Notes under the pieces: generated by a model
Database searches by the model: none
What the model was told of the DNA's origin: nothing
The model's input: the letters and a program-made list of their open reading frames with translations, nothing else
Translations under genes and position numbers: made by a program
Shown here: positions 1 through 7,771 of the stretch, piece by piece
Layout: every line of letters begins with the position of its first letter
How positions within the stretch are numbered: position 1 is the stretch's first letter
Assembly (NCBI GenBank): GCA_025149125.1
Contig: CP102272.1
Location: forward strand, 2,604,001-2,668,000
Direction of reading: 5' to 3'
DNA length: 64,000 nt
Origin: [Clostridium] asparagiforme DSM 15981
GTDB lineage: Bacteria; Bacillota; Clostridia; Lachnospirales; Lachnospiraceae

Positions 1-501
1 GTGGTCCATTGCGTGGAGGAGGCTGCTGCCTGCATGGGCGGGCAGTTTTTGTCCTATCAGGTGTTGAAAAAGGACTACATCTGTATTCTGACGCACAGAG
101 GGAGCGGGTATGCCGGCCAGGCGACCCGTATGACCGGATATCCGTATCCAGTTCTGGATCTGAAGCATCTGGAACAACAGCCGGTTGTTCTGGAGAGCCG
201 GAAGCACTGTCTGCGCCGCTGTATGGACGCCATATTAAATCGGGCGAACGTGATTCCGAAGATCGTGATGGAGATTGAAAATTTTGAAACCTCCAAGCGC
301 CTTGTGGAGATCGGCTACGCAATGGCGTTTATCAATGAACAGTATATAGGGGAGCTGATCGACGTGGCAAACTGCGAGGTGTACTCGATTCCAAAACGAT
401 ACCGGCCGTTCTGGACCGTTTGTCTGGTCCGTCCGGAAAATGGATATCTGTCCGTGGCAGCGCAGGAAATTATTCGTCTGATTGAGGAGAACGAGCGATA
501 A
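1..501 (+). CDS. LysR-family transcriptional regulator, C-terminal part
   Basis: This is the effector-binding domain of a LysR-type regulator, cut by the window edge so that the DNA-binding helix-turn-helix is missing. The visible 166 residues have the domain's usual pattern: a hinge strand, a loop rich in Gly and Tyr, and the segment ETSKRLVEIGYAMAFINE, which matches the 'switch helix followed by G-x-G/A-ha-a-hydrophobic' stretch of LysR effector domains. The first codon in the window is GTG, but it is probably internal. The gene ends 120 bases before a PLP-lyase gene, so it may control the downstream lyase and TctABC genes; that is inference from position only. A different LysR-like solute-sensing protein is unlikely given the C-terminal LysR pattern. 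Confidence 0.7.
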   Translation: MVHCVEEAAACMGGQFLSYQVLKKDYICILTHRGSGYAGQATRMTGYPYPVLDLKHLEQQPVVLESRKHCLRRCMDAILNRANVIPKIVMEIENFETSKRLVEIGYAMAFINEQYIGELIDVANCEVYSIPKRYRPFWTVCLVRPENGYLSVAAQEIIRLIEENER

Positions 502-534
502 AAACAATTTATGGGCGCGAGAAAAAGAATGAAT

Positions 535-563
535 TTTATTTCTGCCCCGTATTCTCTTACAAT
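535..563 (+). promoter_or_regulatory. possible promoter for the lyase-TctABC group
   Basis: TTTATT and TACAAT are separated by 17 bases in the gap between the LysR gene and the PLP lyase. The -35 match is weak (3 of 6) and the -10 is good (5 of 6), so this is only a candidate. Confidence 0.35.
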
Positions 564-620
564 AAGGCTATCAACCAGATTCGATACGCGTTAAGAATCA
601 GAAATGAGGAACAGCCAATT

Positions 621-1802
621 ATGATTTATGATTTTGACCAAGTGATCGACCGGTACCATACCGGTTCTTCTAAGTGGGATAATGTGGAGGCAAGGATCGG
701 GGAGGCGCAGGCTCTTCCGATGTGGACGGCGGATATGGATTTTGCTTGTCCTCAGCCGTTGATTGACGCCGTCGTCAAACGGGCAAAGCACCCTATTTAC
801 GGCTATCCTTATGTGACGCCGAAATTTTCTGAATCGACCATCCGCTGGATTGACAAGCAGCATGGGTGGAAACTGAAACCGGAGTGGCTGGTATTTGCCA
901 CGGGAATTGTTCCGGTATTCAATACGATGATTCAGGCGGTCACAGAGCCGGGAGATAAAGTGATCATTTCCAGGCCGGTTTATCACCCTATGGCATTTGC
1001 CATTGAGGATAACGGACGGGAGATCAGCGACAACTCCCTGATCTACAGGGACGGCGCTTATACGATGGATTTTGAGGATCTGCGCCGGAGAGCGGAGGAT
1101 CCGAAGGCAAAGCTTATGTTGGTGTGCAGTCCTCACAACCCAGTAGGACGCGCATGGAAGGAGGAAGAGCTGTATCAGATATCCAGCATTTGCAAGGAAA
1201 ATGGGGTTGTGGTCGTATGTGACGAGATTCACTCGGATATCATGCTTTACGGAAATAAGCACGTACCAATGGGGACCTTGGGAACTGAGGCTATGAAGAA
1301 GAATATTATCACATGCTTTGCGCCGTCCAAGACCTTTAACTGTGCGGGAATCCGAACTTCTGTTATTGTAGCGCCGGATAAAGGGCTGAGGGAAATGCTG
1401 AACAGCCGGTTTAAGAAAAACCGCAGCATTCAGCAGAATATTTTCGCCATGCCTGCTCTGGAGGCGGCCTACACAAAATGCGACGATTATCTGGAACAGC
1501 TATTGCTTTATTTGGAAAATAATGTTGATTTTGTGCGGGATTATTTAAACGAGAGGATGCCTAAAATTAAACTGGTGGAACCGGAGGCGACATATTTACT
1601 GTGGCTGGACTGCTCGCAGCTTGGCATCTGTGGAGACGAGCTGGCGGGCTTTATTATCCATAACTGCAAGGTCGGCATCAGCAGAGGAGACAGTTTTGGG
1701 CCGGAGGGAAAAGACTTTATCCGGTTGAATATCGGCTGTCCGATCAGCACGCTGCGGCAGGGACTGGATCGGATTTATGAACAGTATCGGAAGCGGTTTT
1801 AA
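621..1802 (+). CDS. PatB/MalY-family PLP-dependent C-S lyase (aminotransferase fold I)
   Basis: Cytoplasmic PLP enzyme of the MalY/PatB family, which in known members cleaves the C-S bond of cystathionine or other cysteine conjugates to give pyruvate, ammonia and a thiol. The 393 residues match the usual family length. The N-terminal MWTADMDF stretch is typical of the family, SPHNPVGR at about 170-177 and DEIHSD at 201-206 bind the cofactor, and Lys237 in APSKTFNCAG is the expected Schiff-base lysine. The start follows AGGAA at a suitable distance. A DUF1847 gene follows after 24 bases and then the TctABC genes, so the enzyme may act on a compound imported by that transporter. The substrate cannot be read from the sequence; annotation as cystathionine beta-lyase would be a guess. 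Confidence 0.85.
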   Translation: MIYDFDQVIDRYHTGSSKWDNVEARIGEAQALPMWTADMDFACPQPLIDAVVKRAKHPIYGYPYVTPKFSESTIRWIDKQHGWKLKPEWLVFATGIVPVFNTMIQAVTEPGDKVIISRPVYHPMAFAIEDNGREISDNSLIYRDGAYTMDFEDLRRRAEDPKAKLMLVCSPHNPVGRAWKEEELYQISSICKENGVVVVCDEIHSDIMLYGNKHVPMGTLGTEAMKKNIITCFAPSKTFNCAGIRTSVIVAPDKGLREMLNSRFKKNRSIQQNIFAMPALEAAYTKCDDYLEQLLLYLENNVDFVRDYLNERMPKIKLVEPEATYLLWLDCSQLGICGDELAGFIIHNCKVGISRGDSFGPEGKDFIRLNIGCPISTLRQGLDRIYEQYRKRF

Positions 1803-1826
1803 AGAACTACATAACAGGGGGTAATT

Positions 1827-2411
1827 ATGCTGTATTGTGCGAAATGCGGAGTTAAGAACTGCGCTAAAAAACTTGGTGAAGAGGGAAGTTATCCGAAGCA
1901 GTGTCCCACGTATTCGCCAAAACATAATATTTATATGGAGGAGTACCAGGAACCGTTAAATTTGCTGATGGCCCGGGTGTCGGGAATGGTCAGCCCGGAC
2001 CACGGCGAGTGCCGGGTACTCAAGACAATACATTTTGCAAGAGAATGCGGATTCAAAAAGATCGGCCTGGCGTTTTGCATTACCCTGAAAGACGCGGCAA
2101 GAGCGCTGGACAGGCTGTTGGAAGCGGAAGGCTTTGAAGTGGAGAGCATCATCTGCAAGGTGGGTCATATGGACAGGGCGCAGATTGGCGCGCCACCCAG
2201 TTGTAAAGCCATGTGTAATCCAATCGCTCAGGCCGAGATGCTGAATGAAGCAAAAACAGATTTCAATATTGTGTTGGGGTTATGCGTGGGACATGACACG
2301 TTGTTTATCCGGCATTCCAACGCGCCGGTGACCGTGCTGATTGCCAAAGACCATGTGTTTGGCAACGCGCCGGAGGAGTATCTGAAACGTCTGTCGGGAT
2401 ATGAAACATAG
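1827..2411 (+). CDS. DUF1847 family putative metal-binding protein
   Basis: A 194-residue protein of the DUF1847 family, whose function is not known. It is rich in conserved cysteines: CAKCGVKNCAKK near the N-terminus, a Cys in the middle (GLAFCITL), and GAPPSCKAMCNPIAQAEMLN around residues 126-145, followed by LGLCVGHDTLF. The cysteine pattern fits a metal or iron-sulphur site, as the family is often described. It begins after AGGGGG and lies 24 bases after the PatB-type lyase and 30 bases before the TctC gene, which implies one transcript. A role in handling sulphide or cysteine-derived sulphur would fit the lyase next door, but that is inference. Confidence 0.75.
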   Translation: MLYCAKCGVKNCAKKLGEEGSYPKQCPTYSPKHNIYMEEYQEPLNLLMARVSGMVSPDHGECRVLKTIHFARECGFKKIGLAFCITLKDAARALDRLLEAEGFEVESIICKVGHMDRAQIGAPPSCKAMCNPIAQAEMLNEAKTDFNIVLGLCVGHDTLFIRHSNAPVTVLIAKDHVFGNAPEEYLKRLSGYET

Positions 2412-2441
2412 GACTATAGATAAGATGAGGAGGTAATGAAC

Positions 2442-3497
2442 ATGAAAAAAAGATGGATTATAGCGGGAATGATCGCAGCCTTATGTCTGAGCGCGTGCAG
2501 CCAGGGCAATTCGGCGGCGGATACGGCGGCAAAAACAGTGACGGTAGCGGCTATGGAAGCTGTAAAAATGGAATCGGACCTGGATTTTCCGAAGAATGAT
2601 ATTCGGATTATCGTCCCGTACGATGCGGGCGGAGGAAACGATATCTACGCCAGAGTAATGGCCAAGGTAGCCATGGAAAACGGATATTTTGACGGCGCCA
2701 ATATTGTAGTGGAGAATATGCCGGGCGGCGGGGGAGTCATTGCCCAGAATTACATTGTCAACACAGCGAAGCCGGATGGATACACGTTGCTGGGGCTGGC
2801 GGCTTCGGCCATCACTAATCCGATTCTGAAGGATGTCTCTTTCACTATGAATGATTTCAAGGTGCTGATTTGTTCGAATACGGATCCCATCGTGATGATA
2901 GCCCGTCCGGATGTCCCCTTTGATGATGTGGAAGGACTTCTTGAATATGCGAAGGATAACACGATCATTATCAATGATACCGGTTTTGGCACATCCAGCC
3001 ACATTCGCGTGCTGCAATGGACATCAGAGCTTGAGAAGTCATCCGGCCGGAAAATAGAATACAGCAGCGTACATGAGGATTCGGGCGCAATCCAGATTTC
3101 CGAGTTGATGGGCGGCCATGTGGACATTGCAACCCTGTCCGTAGGAGAAGTGGCGGATGCGGTTCTTTCCGGCAATGTAAAGGCCATTGGGCTGATGGAC
3201 AAGGTGCGCTCCGAAACGATCCCGGATGTGCCGACTTTTGCAGAGCAGGGCTATGATCTCGTGGATTCTTCCAGCCGCGCCGTTGCTGTGAATTCCAAGG
3301 TTCCGGATGAGGTGTACGCGTATCTGGAGAAAGAGTTTACCGCGCTGTGCAGCAGTGATGAATTCAAGAAGGCTATGGCGGAAGCAAATTTGACCCCATG
3401 CTGCATCTCCGCCCAGGAATATCAGGAATTTATTGATAAAAAGACTGAGCTGGTCACCGGACTGAAGGATTATTTGTTGTCGGGTGATGTGAAATAA
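2442..3497 (+). CDS. tripartite tricarboxylate transporter substrate-binding lipoprotein (TctC/Bug family)
   Basis: Extracellular solute receptor of a tripartite tricarboxylate transporter. The signal peptide ends in a lipobox, LSAC, near residue 20, so the protein would be anchored to the outer face of the membrane by a lipidated Cys. After a short linker come the family features IIVPYDAGGGND and VENMPGGGGVIAQNYI, which form the ligand-binding loops in Bug proteins. I chose the second ATG (2442) because AGGAGG lies 8 bases upstream of it; the ATG at 2436 is only 2 bases from that site. It is followed by the TctB and TctA genes in the standard order. The ligand (citrate, another carboxylate or something else) cannot be told from sequence. 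Confidence 0.9.
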   Translation: MKKRWIIAGMIAALCLSACSQGNSAADTAAKTVTVAAMEAVKMESDLDFPKNDIRIIVPYDAGGGNDIYARVMAKVAMENGYFDGANIVVENMPGGGGVIAQNYIVNTAKPDGYTLLGLAASAITNPILKDVSFTMNDFKVLICSNTDPIVMIARPDVPFDDVEGLLEYAKDNTIIINDTGFGTSSHIRVLQWTSELEKSSGRKIEYSSVHEDSGAIQISELMGGHVDIATLSVGEVADAVLSGNVKAIGLMDKVRSETIPDVPTFAEQGYDLVDSSSRAVAVNSKVPDEVYAYLEKEFTALCSSDEFKKAMAEANLTPCCISAQEYQEFIDKKTELVTGLKDYLLSGDVK

Positions 3498-3539
3498 TCA
3501 GACCGGCTTTGTTGATGATTGAAGGGAAATGGAGAAGGA

Positions 3540-3971
3540 ATGAAAAAAGAGAAGATAGGGACATTTCTGGTTCCAGCCGCTTTTTTCCTGCTGGCTGCCT
3601 ATATTTTGTTTTCAGCACGCTTCATGTCAGAGCGGGATGCCATGTTTCCCAATCTGATTGCCTGGATCATGCTTTTGATCAGCGTCATTGAAGGAATTTC
3701 AGAGTGGCGGAAAAAGCAGGTTGGGTTCCGCTTTGCCGGAAATAATCTTGCAAAGGTGGCAGAAGTCATAGCAGCGTTGTTTGGTTATATTTTTCTTCTG
3801 GGGAAAATTGGTTTTTATTTTGATACCCTGATTTTGAGTATGGCGATCATGTGGCTTTTGGGGTATCGAAGAAAAATAGTTTTGATTATGGCCTCTCTGC
3901 TGATCACAACGGTAGTCTTTGTGATATTCTACGTGCTGATTAAGGTGCCTCTTCCCACCCTGTTTTTTTAA
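3540..3971 (+). CDS. tripartite tricarboxylate transporter small membrane subunit TctB
   Basis: Small four-helix membrane subunit of the TctABC transporter, 143 residues from the ATG at 3540. Hydrophobic segments lie near residues 8-26, 36-52, 72-90 and 97-137, which is the usual TctB layout. GGAG lies 5 bases before this ATG; an upstream in-frame TTG at 3519 is possible but has no better ribosome site. The gene stands between TctC and TctA, the conserved order for the family. Sequence conservation in TctB is low, so identification rests on size, topology and neighbours. Confidence 0.8.
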   Translation: MKKEKIGTFLVPAAFFLLAAYILFSARFMSERDAMFPNLIAWIMLLISVIEGISEWRKKQVGFRFAGNNLAKVAEVIAALFGYIFLLGKIGFYFDTLILSMAIMWLLGYRRKIVLIMASLLITTVVFVIFYVLIKVPLPTLFF

Positions 3972-4043
3972 TGAGAGAGGCTGATAAGAAGGACGGAGGA
4001 GACTGTACATATAGTTAAATTGTAAAAGAAAAAGGAGAGAAGC

Positions 4044-5558
4044 ATGGGTAATCTTGTATTGGGACTTGCACAGCTGACAGATCCGGCCGTATTCCTCGCG
4101 CTGTTTACAGGGGTTTTGCTGGGACTTACGGTAGGCGCGTTGCCAGGGCTGAACGACAGTATAACCATTGCGGTGCTGATACCGGTGACGTTTGGCATGC
4201 AGCCATCTATTGCGATTGCGCTTCTGGTGGGAATCTATGTATCTTCTGCATGCGGGGGTTCAATACCGGCAATCCTGTTGGAGATTCCGGGAACGGCATC
4301 TGCGGTTGTGACAGCATACGACGGATATCAGTTGAGAAAAAAGGGCCACGGGTTGGAAGCGCTGAGCGTCTGCATGACCAGCTCCGTGTTTGGCGGCTTG
4401 TTCAGCGCTCTGGTATTGATTTTCCTTTCGCCGGTATTGGCTTCTGCCGCGCTGAAGTTTGGACCAGCGGAGTATTTTATGCTGGGCGTGCTGGGACTGG
4501 CTACGGTTGTGGGCATGGCGGGCAGGAACTGCTGGAAACACTTTTTATCTATGCTGTTCGGCCTGTGGCTTTCCTGCATCGGAATCAGCACGGCCACCGG
4601 CTTAAGCCGCTTTACGTTTGGAAGCATGAGTTTGATGGACGGTATTCCGCTGGTCCCGCGTATGATTGGCTTATTTGGTATTCTGTCGGTGATTAAGATT
4701 GCCGAGAAGGTTGACAGGGTTTCCGGACATGATGTATTGAAGCGGCAGCAGGGGGTGTCTTTCGAGAAAAAGGACAGGGTTGCGTTTCCGTCCAGGGCAA
4801 GGTGCAGACAGCTTTTGCCGGTATGGCTGCGCGGATCCACAATCGGCAGTGTATTGGGCTGTATGCCCGGCGCTGGTATGACGATGGCGATCTTTACAGC
4901 CTATGATATGGAGAAAAAGCTGCATCCGGATAAAAAGTTCGGTACGGGCGAGTGGGAGGGCATTGCAGCGCCGGAAGCTGCCAACAATGCGGTAGTTGCC
5001 AGCTCCATGGTGCCACTTCTTTCTCTGGGTATTCCCGGAAATTCTACATCCGCGCTGTTTATTGGCGCGCTGACGATCCATGGTCTGGTAGCCGGGCCAA
5101 CGCTGTTTACCAAGAGTCCTGATATTGCATATCTGATTCTGGTGGCGTTTTTGATTGGAAATATCATTATGCTTCCCCTGGCATTGTTGTACTGCAAGTA
5201 TTTAGCTGCACAGGTGCTTAAAATCAATCCGATAATTCTTTCTGCATTGATTATTGCCCTTTGTATGGCAGGCTCCTTTGCTTATAAGAATAATATTTTC
5301 CATGTGGGAGTGGCCGTGTTTTTCGGTATTGTAGGCTATTTGTTCTATAAATTGGATATTCCTACGGCACCTTTCATATTGGCAAGCATACTGGGAAATA
5401 TGATGGAAAAGAATTATATCAACGCAATGGTGTATACCGGATCTGCGACAATCTTTTTGCATAGGCCGATCAGCCTGGCACTTGTTGCGATCTGCGCCGT
5501 ATTTTTAGCGTGGCCATGGGCGGGACCGTTGCTGAAGCGTTTTGGCGGACAGCGCTGA
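4044..5558 (+). CDS. tripartite tricarboxylate transporter large membrane subunit TctA
   Basis: Large membrane subunit of a TctABC solute:cation symporter, 504 residues with about 12 hydrophobic helices. The family signatures are clear: GALPGLNDS near residue 35-43, the region GGSIPAILLEIPGTASAV (about 72-89), GCMPGAGMTMAIFTAYDMEK in the second half and SLGIPGNSTSALFIGAL near residue 330. These glycine/proline-rich repeats line the transport path in the family. AAAAGGAGAG precedes the ATG. It ends the transporter operon; about 60 bases later begins the nested hairpin that precedes the CFA synthase gene. Transport is driven by an ion gradient, not ATP. Confidence 0.92.
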   Translation: MGNLVLGLAQLTDPAVFLALFTGVLLGLTVGALPGLNDSITIAVLIPVTFGMQPSIAIALLVGIYVSSACGGSIPAILLEIPGTASAVVTAYDGYQLRKKGHGLEALSVCMTSSVFGGLFSALVLIFLSPVLASAALKFGPAEYFMLGVLGLATVVGMAGRNCWKHFLSMLFGLWLSCIGISTATGLSRFTFGSMSLMDGIPLVPRMIGLFGILSVIKIAEKVDRVSGHDVLKRQQGVSFEKKDRVAFPSRARCRQLLPVWLRGSTIGSVLGCMPGAGMTMAIFTAYDMEKKLHPDKKFGTGEWEGIAAPEAANNAVVASSMVPLLSLGIPGNSTSALFIGALTIHGLVAGPTLFTKSPDIAYLILVAFLIGNIIMLPLALLYCKYLAAQVLKINPIILSALIIALCMAGSFAYKNNIFHVGVAVFFGIVGYLFYKLDIPTAPFILASILGNMMEKNYINAMVYTGSATIFLHRPISLALVAICAVFLAWPWAGPLLKRFGGQR

Positions 5559-5620
5559 TCTGCCGATGCCCAGGGGGGTATGCACGGCTTAAGACCTCTC
5601 ATCCCTCCACGTATAAACCG

Positions 5621-5695
5621 CCCTCAATCTGGAAACAATAGGAAGAGAAACAGGCCCGTTCCGTCGGGAACGCCCCTGTAAAACAGATTGAGAGG
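5621..5695 (+). repeat. nested inverted repeat in the leader of the CFA synthase gene
   Basis: An outer arm CTCAATCTG (5623-5631) pairs with CAGATTGAG (5684-5692); inside it ACAGG (5650-5654) pairs with CCTGT (5675-5679), and CGTTCC (5657-5662) pairs with GGAACG (5667-5672) around a GTCG loop. The structure ends at the ribosome-binding site (GGAG at 5698-5701) of the next gene and has no T-run, so it looks more like a regulatory leader fold than a terminator. Confidence 0.6.
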
Positions 5696-5707
5696 ATGGA
5701 GATTGCA

Positions 5708-6874
5708 ATGTTGATTAAAGAGCGCGCCATGGTGCATTTTTTTGACCGTTTCTCGGATCACCCCTTTGTGATCCGGATGGACGGGCATGAAGACAAGATC
5801 GGGGAGGGGACGCCGGCCTTTGTGGTGAATCTGAAGCGTCAGATTCCGGTGAAGGAGCTGGCGTCCAGCACCTCCCTGGCTCTGGGCGAGGCCTATATGC
5901 GGGGAGATCTGGAGATCGAGGGGGATTTATACCAGGCTCTGGACCATTTCCTTGGGCAGATGAGCCGGTTTGAGGCGGGAGCCCCGGCGCTAAAAAAGTT
6001 ACTGTTCACCTCCAGCTCCAAAAAGAACCAGCAGAAGGAGGTCTGCTCCCATTACGACATCGGCAACGATTTCTACCGCCTGTGGCTGGACGAGACCATG
6101 AACTATTCCTGCGCCTATTTCAAAAGCCCGGAGGACAGCCTGTACCAGGCTCAGGTGAACAAGACCGACTACATCCTGGAAAAGCTGGCCTTAAAAGAGG
6201 GCATGAGCCTGCTTGACATCGGCTGCGGCTGGGGCTTTTTGATCCTGCGGGCCGCGAAGCGGTACGGGGTGAAGGCCACCGGCATCACCCTGAGCCGGGA
6301 ACAGTATGAGGGCTGTAAAGAGCGCATCCGCCGGGAGGGTCTGGAGGACCTGATCCGGGTGGAGCTTCTGGACTACCGGGATGTGGAGCACCTGGAAACC
6401 GCTTTTGACCGGGTAGTCAGCGTGGGCATGGTGGAGCACGTGGGGCGGGACAACTACGAGCAGTTTATCCGCTGTGTGGACCGGGCCCTGAAGCCGGGCG
6501 GCGTATTTCTGCTCCATTTTATCAGCAGCCTTCAGGAGCACGCCGGAGACCCCTGGATTAAGAAATATATTTTCCCCGGCGGCGTGGTTCCCAGCCTGCG
6601 GGAGATGGTCTACTACCTGGGAGAGCAGAATTTCCATGTACTTGACGTAGAAAATCTGCGCAACCACTACAATCGCACCCTGCTGTGCTGGGCAGACAAC
6701 TTCCGGGCCCACAAGGAGGAGGTGCGGACCATGTTCGACGAGGAGTTCGTCCGCATGTGGGAGTTGTACCTGTGTTCCTGCGCGGCCACCTTCCACAACG
6801 GGGTGATCGACCTGCATCAGGTATTGGCCACAAAGGGCGTGAATAACGATCTGCCCCTGGTGCGGTGGTACTGA
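5708..6874 (+). CDS. cyclopropane-fatty-acyl-phospholipid synthase family methyltransferase
   Basis: SAM-dependent enzyme that adds a methylene bridge across the double bond of unsaturated fatty acyl chains in membrane phospholipids. The 388-residue protein has an N-terminal lipid-binding region and then the CFA core: HYDIGNDFYRLWLDETMNYS, the SAM-binding loop LLDIGCGWGF, and YEQFIRCVDRALKPGG. These are classic family blocks. I prefer the ATG at 5708 because GGAG lies 6 bases before it; the ATG at 5696 directly abuts a purine stretch. The gene stands alone between the TctA gene and a tRNA gene on the other strand. A nested hairpin in its leader overlaps the ribosome site region and may control translation. 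Related mycolic acid or N-methyl transferases share the fold but are less likely here. Confidence 0.9.
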   Translation: MLIKERAMVHFFDRFSDHPFVIRMDGHEDKIGEGTPAFVVNLKRQIPVKELASSTSLALGEAYMRGDLEIEGDLYQALDHFLGQMSRFEAGAPALKKLLFTSSSKKNQQKEVCSHYDIGNDFYRLWLDETMNYSCAYFKSPEDSLYQAQVNKTDYILEKLALKEGMSLLDIGCGWGFLILRAAKRYGVKATGITLSREQYEGCKERIRREGLEDLIRVELLDYRDVEHLETAFDRVVSVGMVEHVGRDNYEQFIRCVDRALKPGGVFLLHFISSLQEHAGDPWIKKYIFPGGVVPSLREMVYYLGEQNFHVLDVENLRNHYNRTLLCWADNFRAHKEEVRTMFDEEFVRMWELYLCSCAATFHNGVIDLHQVLATKGVNNDLPLVRWY

Positions 6875-6888
6875 TTCAAATATACAGC

Positions 6889-6915
6889 AAAAAAGCCATC
6901 CGCAATGGATGGCTT
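6889..6915 (-). terminator. terminator of tRNA-Ala
   Basis: On the minus strand AAGCCATCC and GGATGGCTT (6907-6915 with 6893-6901) form a 9-bp stem with a 5-base loop, followed by a T-run (A bases 6889-6894 on the plus strand). It lies just downstream of the tRNA gene. Confidence 0.85.
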
Positions 6916-6924
6916 GTCTCTCAA

Positions 6925-6997
6925 TGGAGCATACGGGATTCGAACCCGTGACCTCCACACTGCCAGTGTGGCGCGCTCCCAGCTGCGCTAATGCCCC
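6925..6997 (-). tRNA. tRNA-Ala (anticodon GGC)
   Basis: Minus-strand 73-base tRNA. The acceptor arm GGGGCAT pairs with ATGCTCC (one G-U), the anticodon stem CCACA/TGTGG holds the loop CTGGCAG with anticodon GGC, and the T-arm ACGGGTTCGAACCCGT is canonical. The discriminator base is A and no CCA is encoded. A consensus-like promoter lies directly upstream and a strong terminator downstream, so it is a monocistronic transcript. Confidence 0.96.
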
Positions 6998-7008
6998 GAA
7001 CGAAAAGT

Positions 7009-7037
7009 AGTATAGCATAAAAATTCTCATCTGTGAA
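7009..7037 (-). promoter_or_regulatory. promoter of tRNA-Ala
   Basis: On the minus strand TTCACA (7037-7032) and TATACT (7014-7009) are spaced by exactly 17 bases, with the tRNA starting 11 bases after the -10 box. Confidence 0.8.
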
Positions 7038-7270
7038 GAGGTAAATTAAAAAAAATTTAAAAAATTTTCCAAAAGGAGTTGGAAATGATTTCTAAAACCT
7101 TTAGAGCCCTTGCGGTTGAGAGGATTTTCAGGTATAGTTAAAAATATTTTCCCAGCCGCTTATTTCCGGCGGAGACTGCGCGGGGGCATAAACGTTATTC
7201 TGTAGTAGGGAAGTGCGTCCGAATTCAAAAAAAAGAAACCTGCGCGAACAGAGGCTTCAGGGTGGAGCGT

Positions 7271-7489
7271 TTATAATTTTTGATCTCTGTCCGACGGTGT
7301 GTAACGCATCACTTCCTGAATATCGCAGTTGAGAATACGACAGAGGTCGTTGATGGTGGTCGTGTTGATGGGTTTATCGTTGCGCAGGCGATCAATGGTG
7401 GAGCTGGAGATGTGATGCTTGTAAATCAGCGTGTATGTGGATTCTTCGGACTCCTTCAAGGTTCGCCAGAATGGCTCATATGTAATCAC
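7271..7489 (-). CDS. small XRE/Cro-type HTH regulator
   Basis: A 72-residue one-domain DNA-binding protein resembling the short Cro/C1 helix-turn-helix proteins (HTH_26-like). The core TLIYKHHISSSTIDRLRNDK is helix 2-turn-recognition helix, and TTTINDLCRILNCDIQEVMRY is the closing helix pair typical of this group. A longer reading frame extends upstream, but GTG at 7489 has AGAGGAG about 7 bases before it and starts right at the domain edge, so I chose it. It stands alone between a tRNA gene and a transporter gene. Target and signal are unknown. Confidence 0.7.
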   Translation of the reverse strand: MITYEPFWRTLKESEESTYTLIYKHHISSSTIDRLRNDKPINTTTINDLCRILNCDIQEVMRYTPSDRDQKL

Positions 7490-7644
7490 ACAGGTTCTCC
7501 TCTTCTGGTCAGGATATATAATAGCATAGAATGTAGTTGTAATCCTGACCATAGTCGAAAGGACGACTATATAATAGAAGAACGTTTGAAAATCCGAAAT
7601 TCCCGGAACAACGTGCCGCCAGGGCTTAATAAGAGAACAATCAT

Positions 7645-7667
7645 CCGCAGGCAGCAGCAGCCTGCGG
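7645..7667. repeat. short hairpin CCGCAGG/CCTGCGG
   Basis: CCGCAGG (7645-7651) and CCTGCGG (7661-7667) form a 7-bp stem with a loop of three CAG units. It touches the large inverted repeat that follows. Confidence 0.5.
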
Positions 7668-7736
7668 CATTCAATTAAAAGACCGCCCGCCGCGCAGTCA
7701 ATGCACTGTGCGGCGGACGGCCTTTTAATTGAATGC
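7667..7736. terminator. 70-bp near-perfect inverted repeat, probable bidirectional terminator
   Basis: GCATTCAATTAAAAG at the left is matched by CTTTTAATTGAATGC at the right, and the inner arms (CCGCCGC against GCGGCGG, then CAGT against ACTG) continue the stem to a 6-base loop, with only a few mismatches. The A/T edges provide T-runs on both strands. It lies just after the stop of the minus-strand BASS transporter. The length, about 32 bp per arm, is unusual for a simple terminator. Confidence 0.65.
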
Positions 7737-7771
7737 AATGGACCGGGCCGGAAACCGGCGTCTCAGACGGT

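Noticed and set aside
6191..7030. 279-codon minus-strand frame across the CFA synthase gene and tRNA-Ala
   Set aside because: Runs through a tRNA gene and its terminator, so it cannot be a real coding region.
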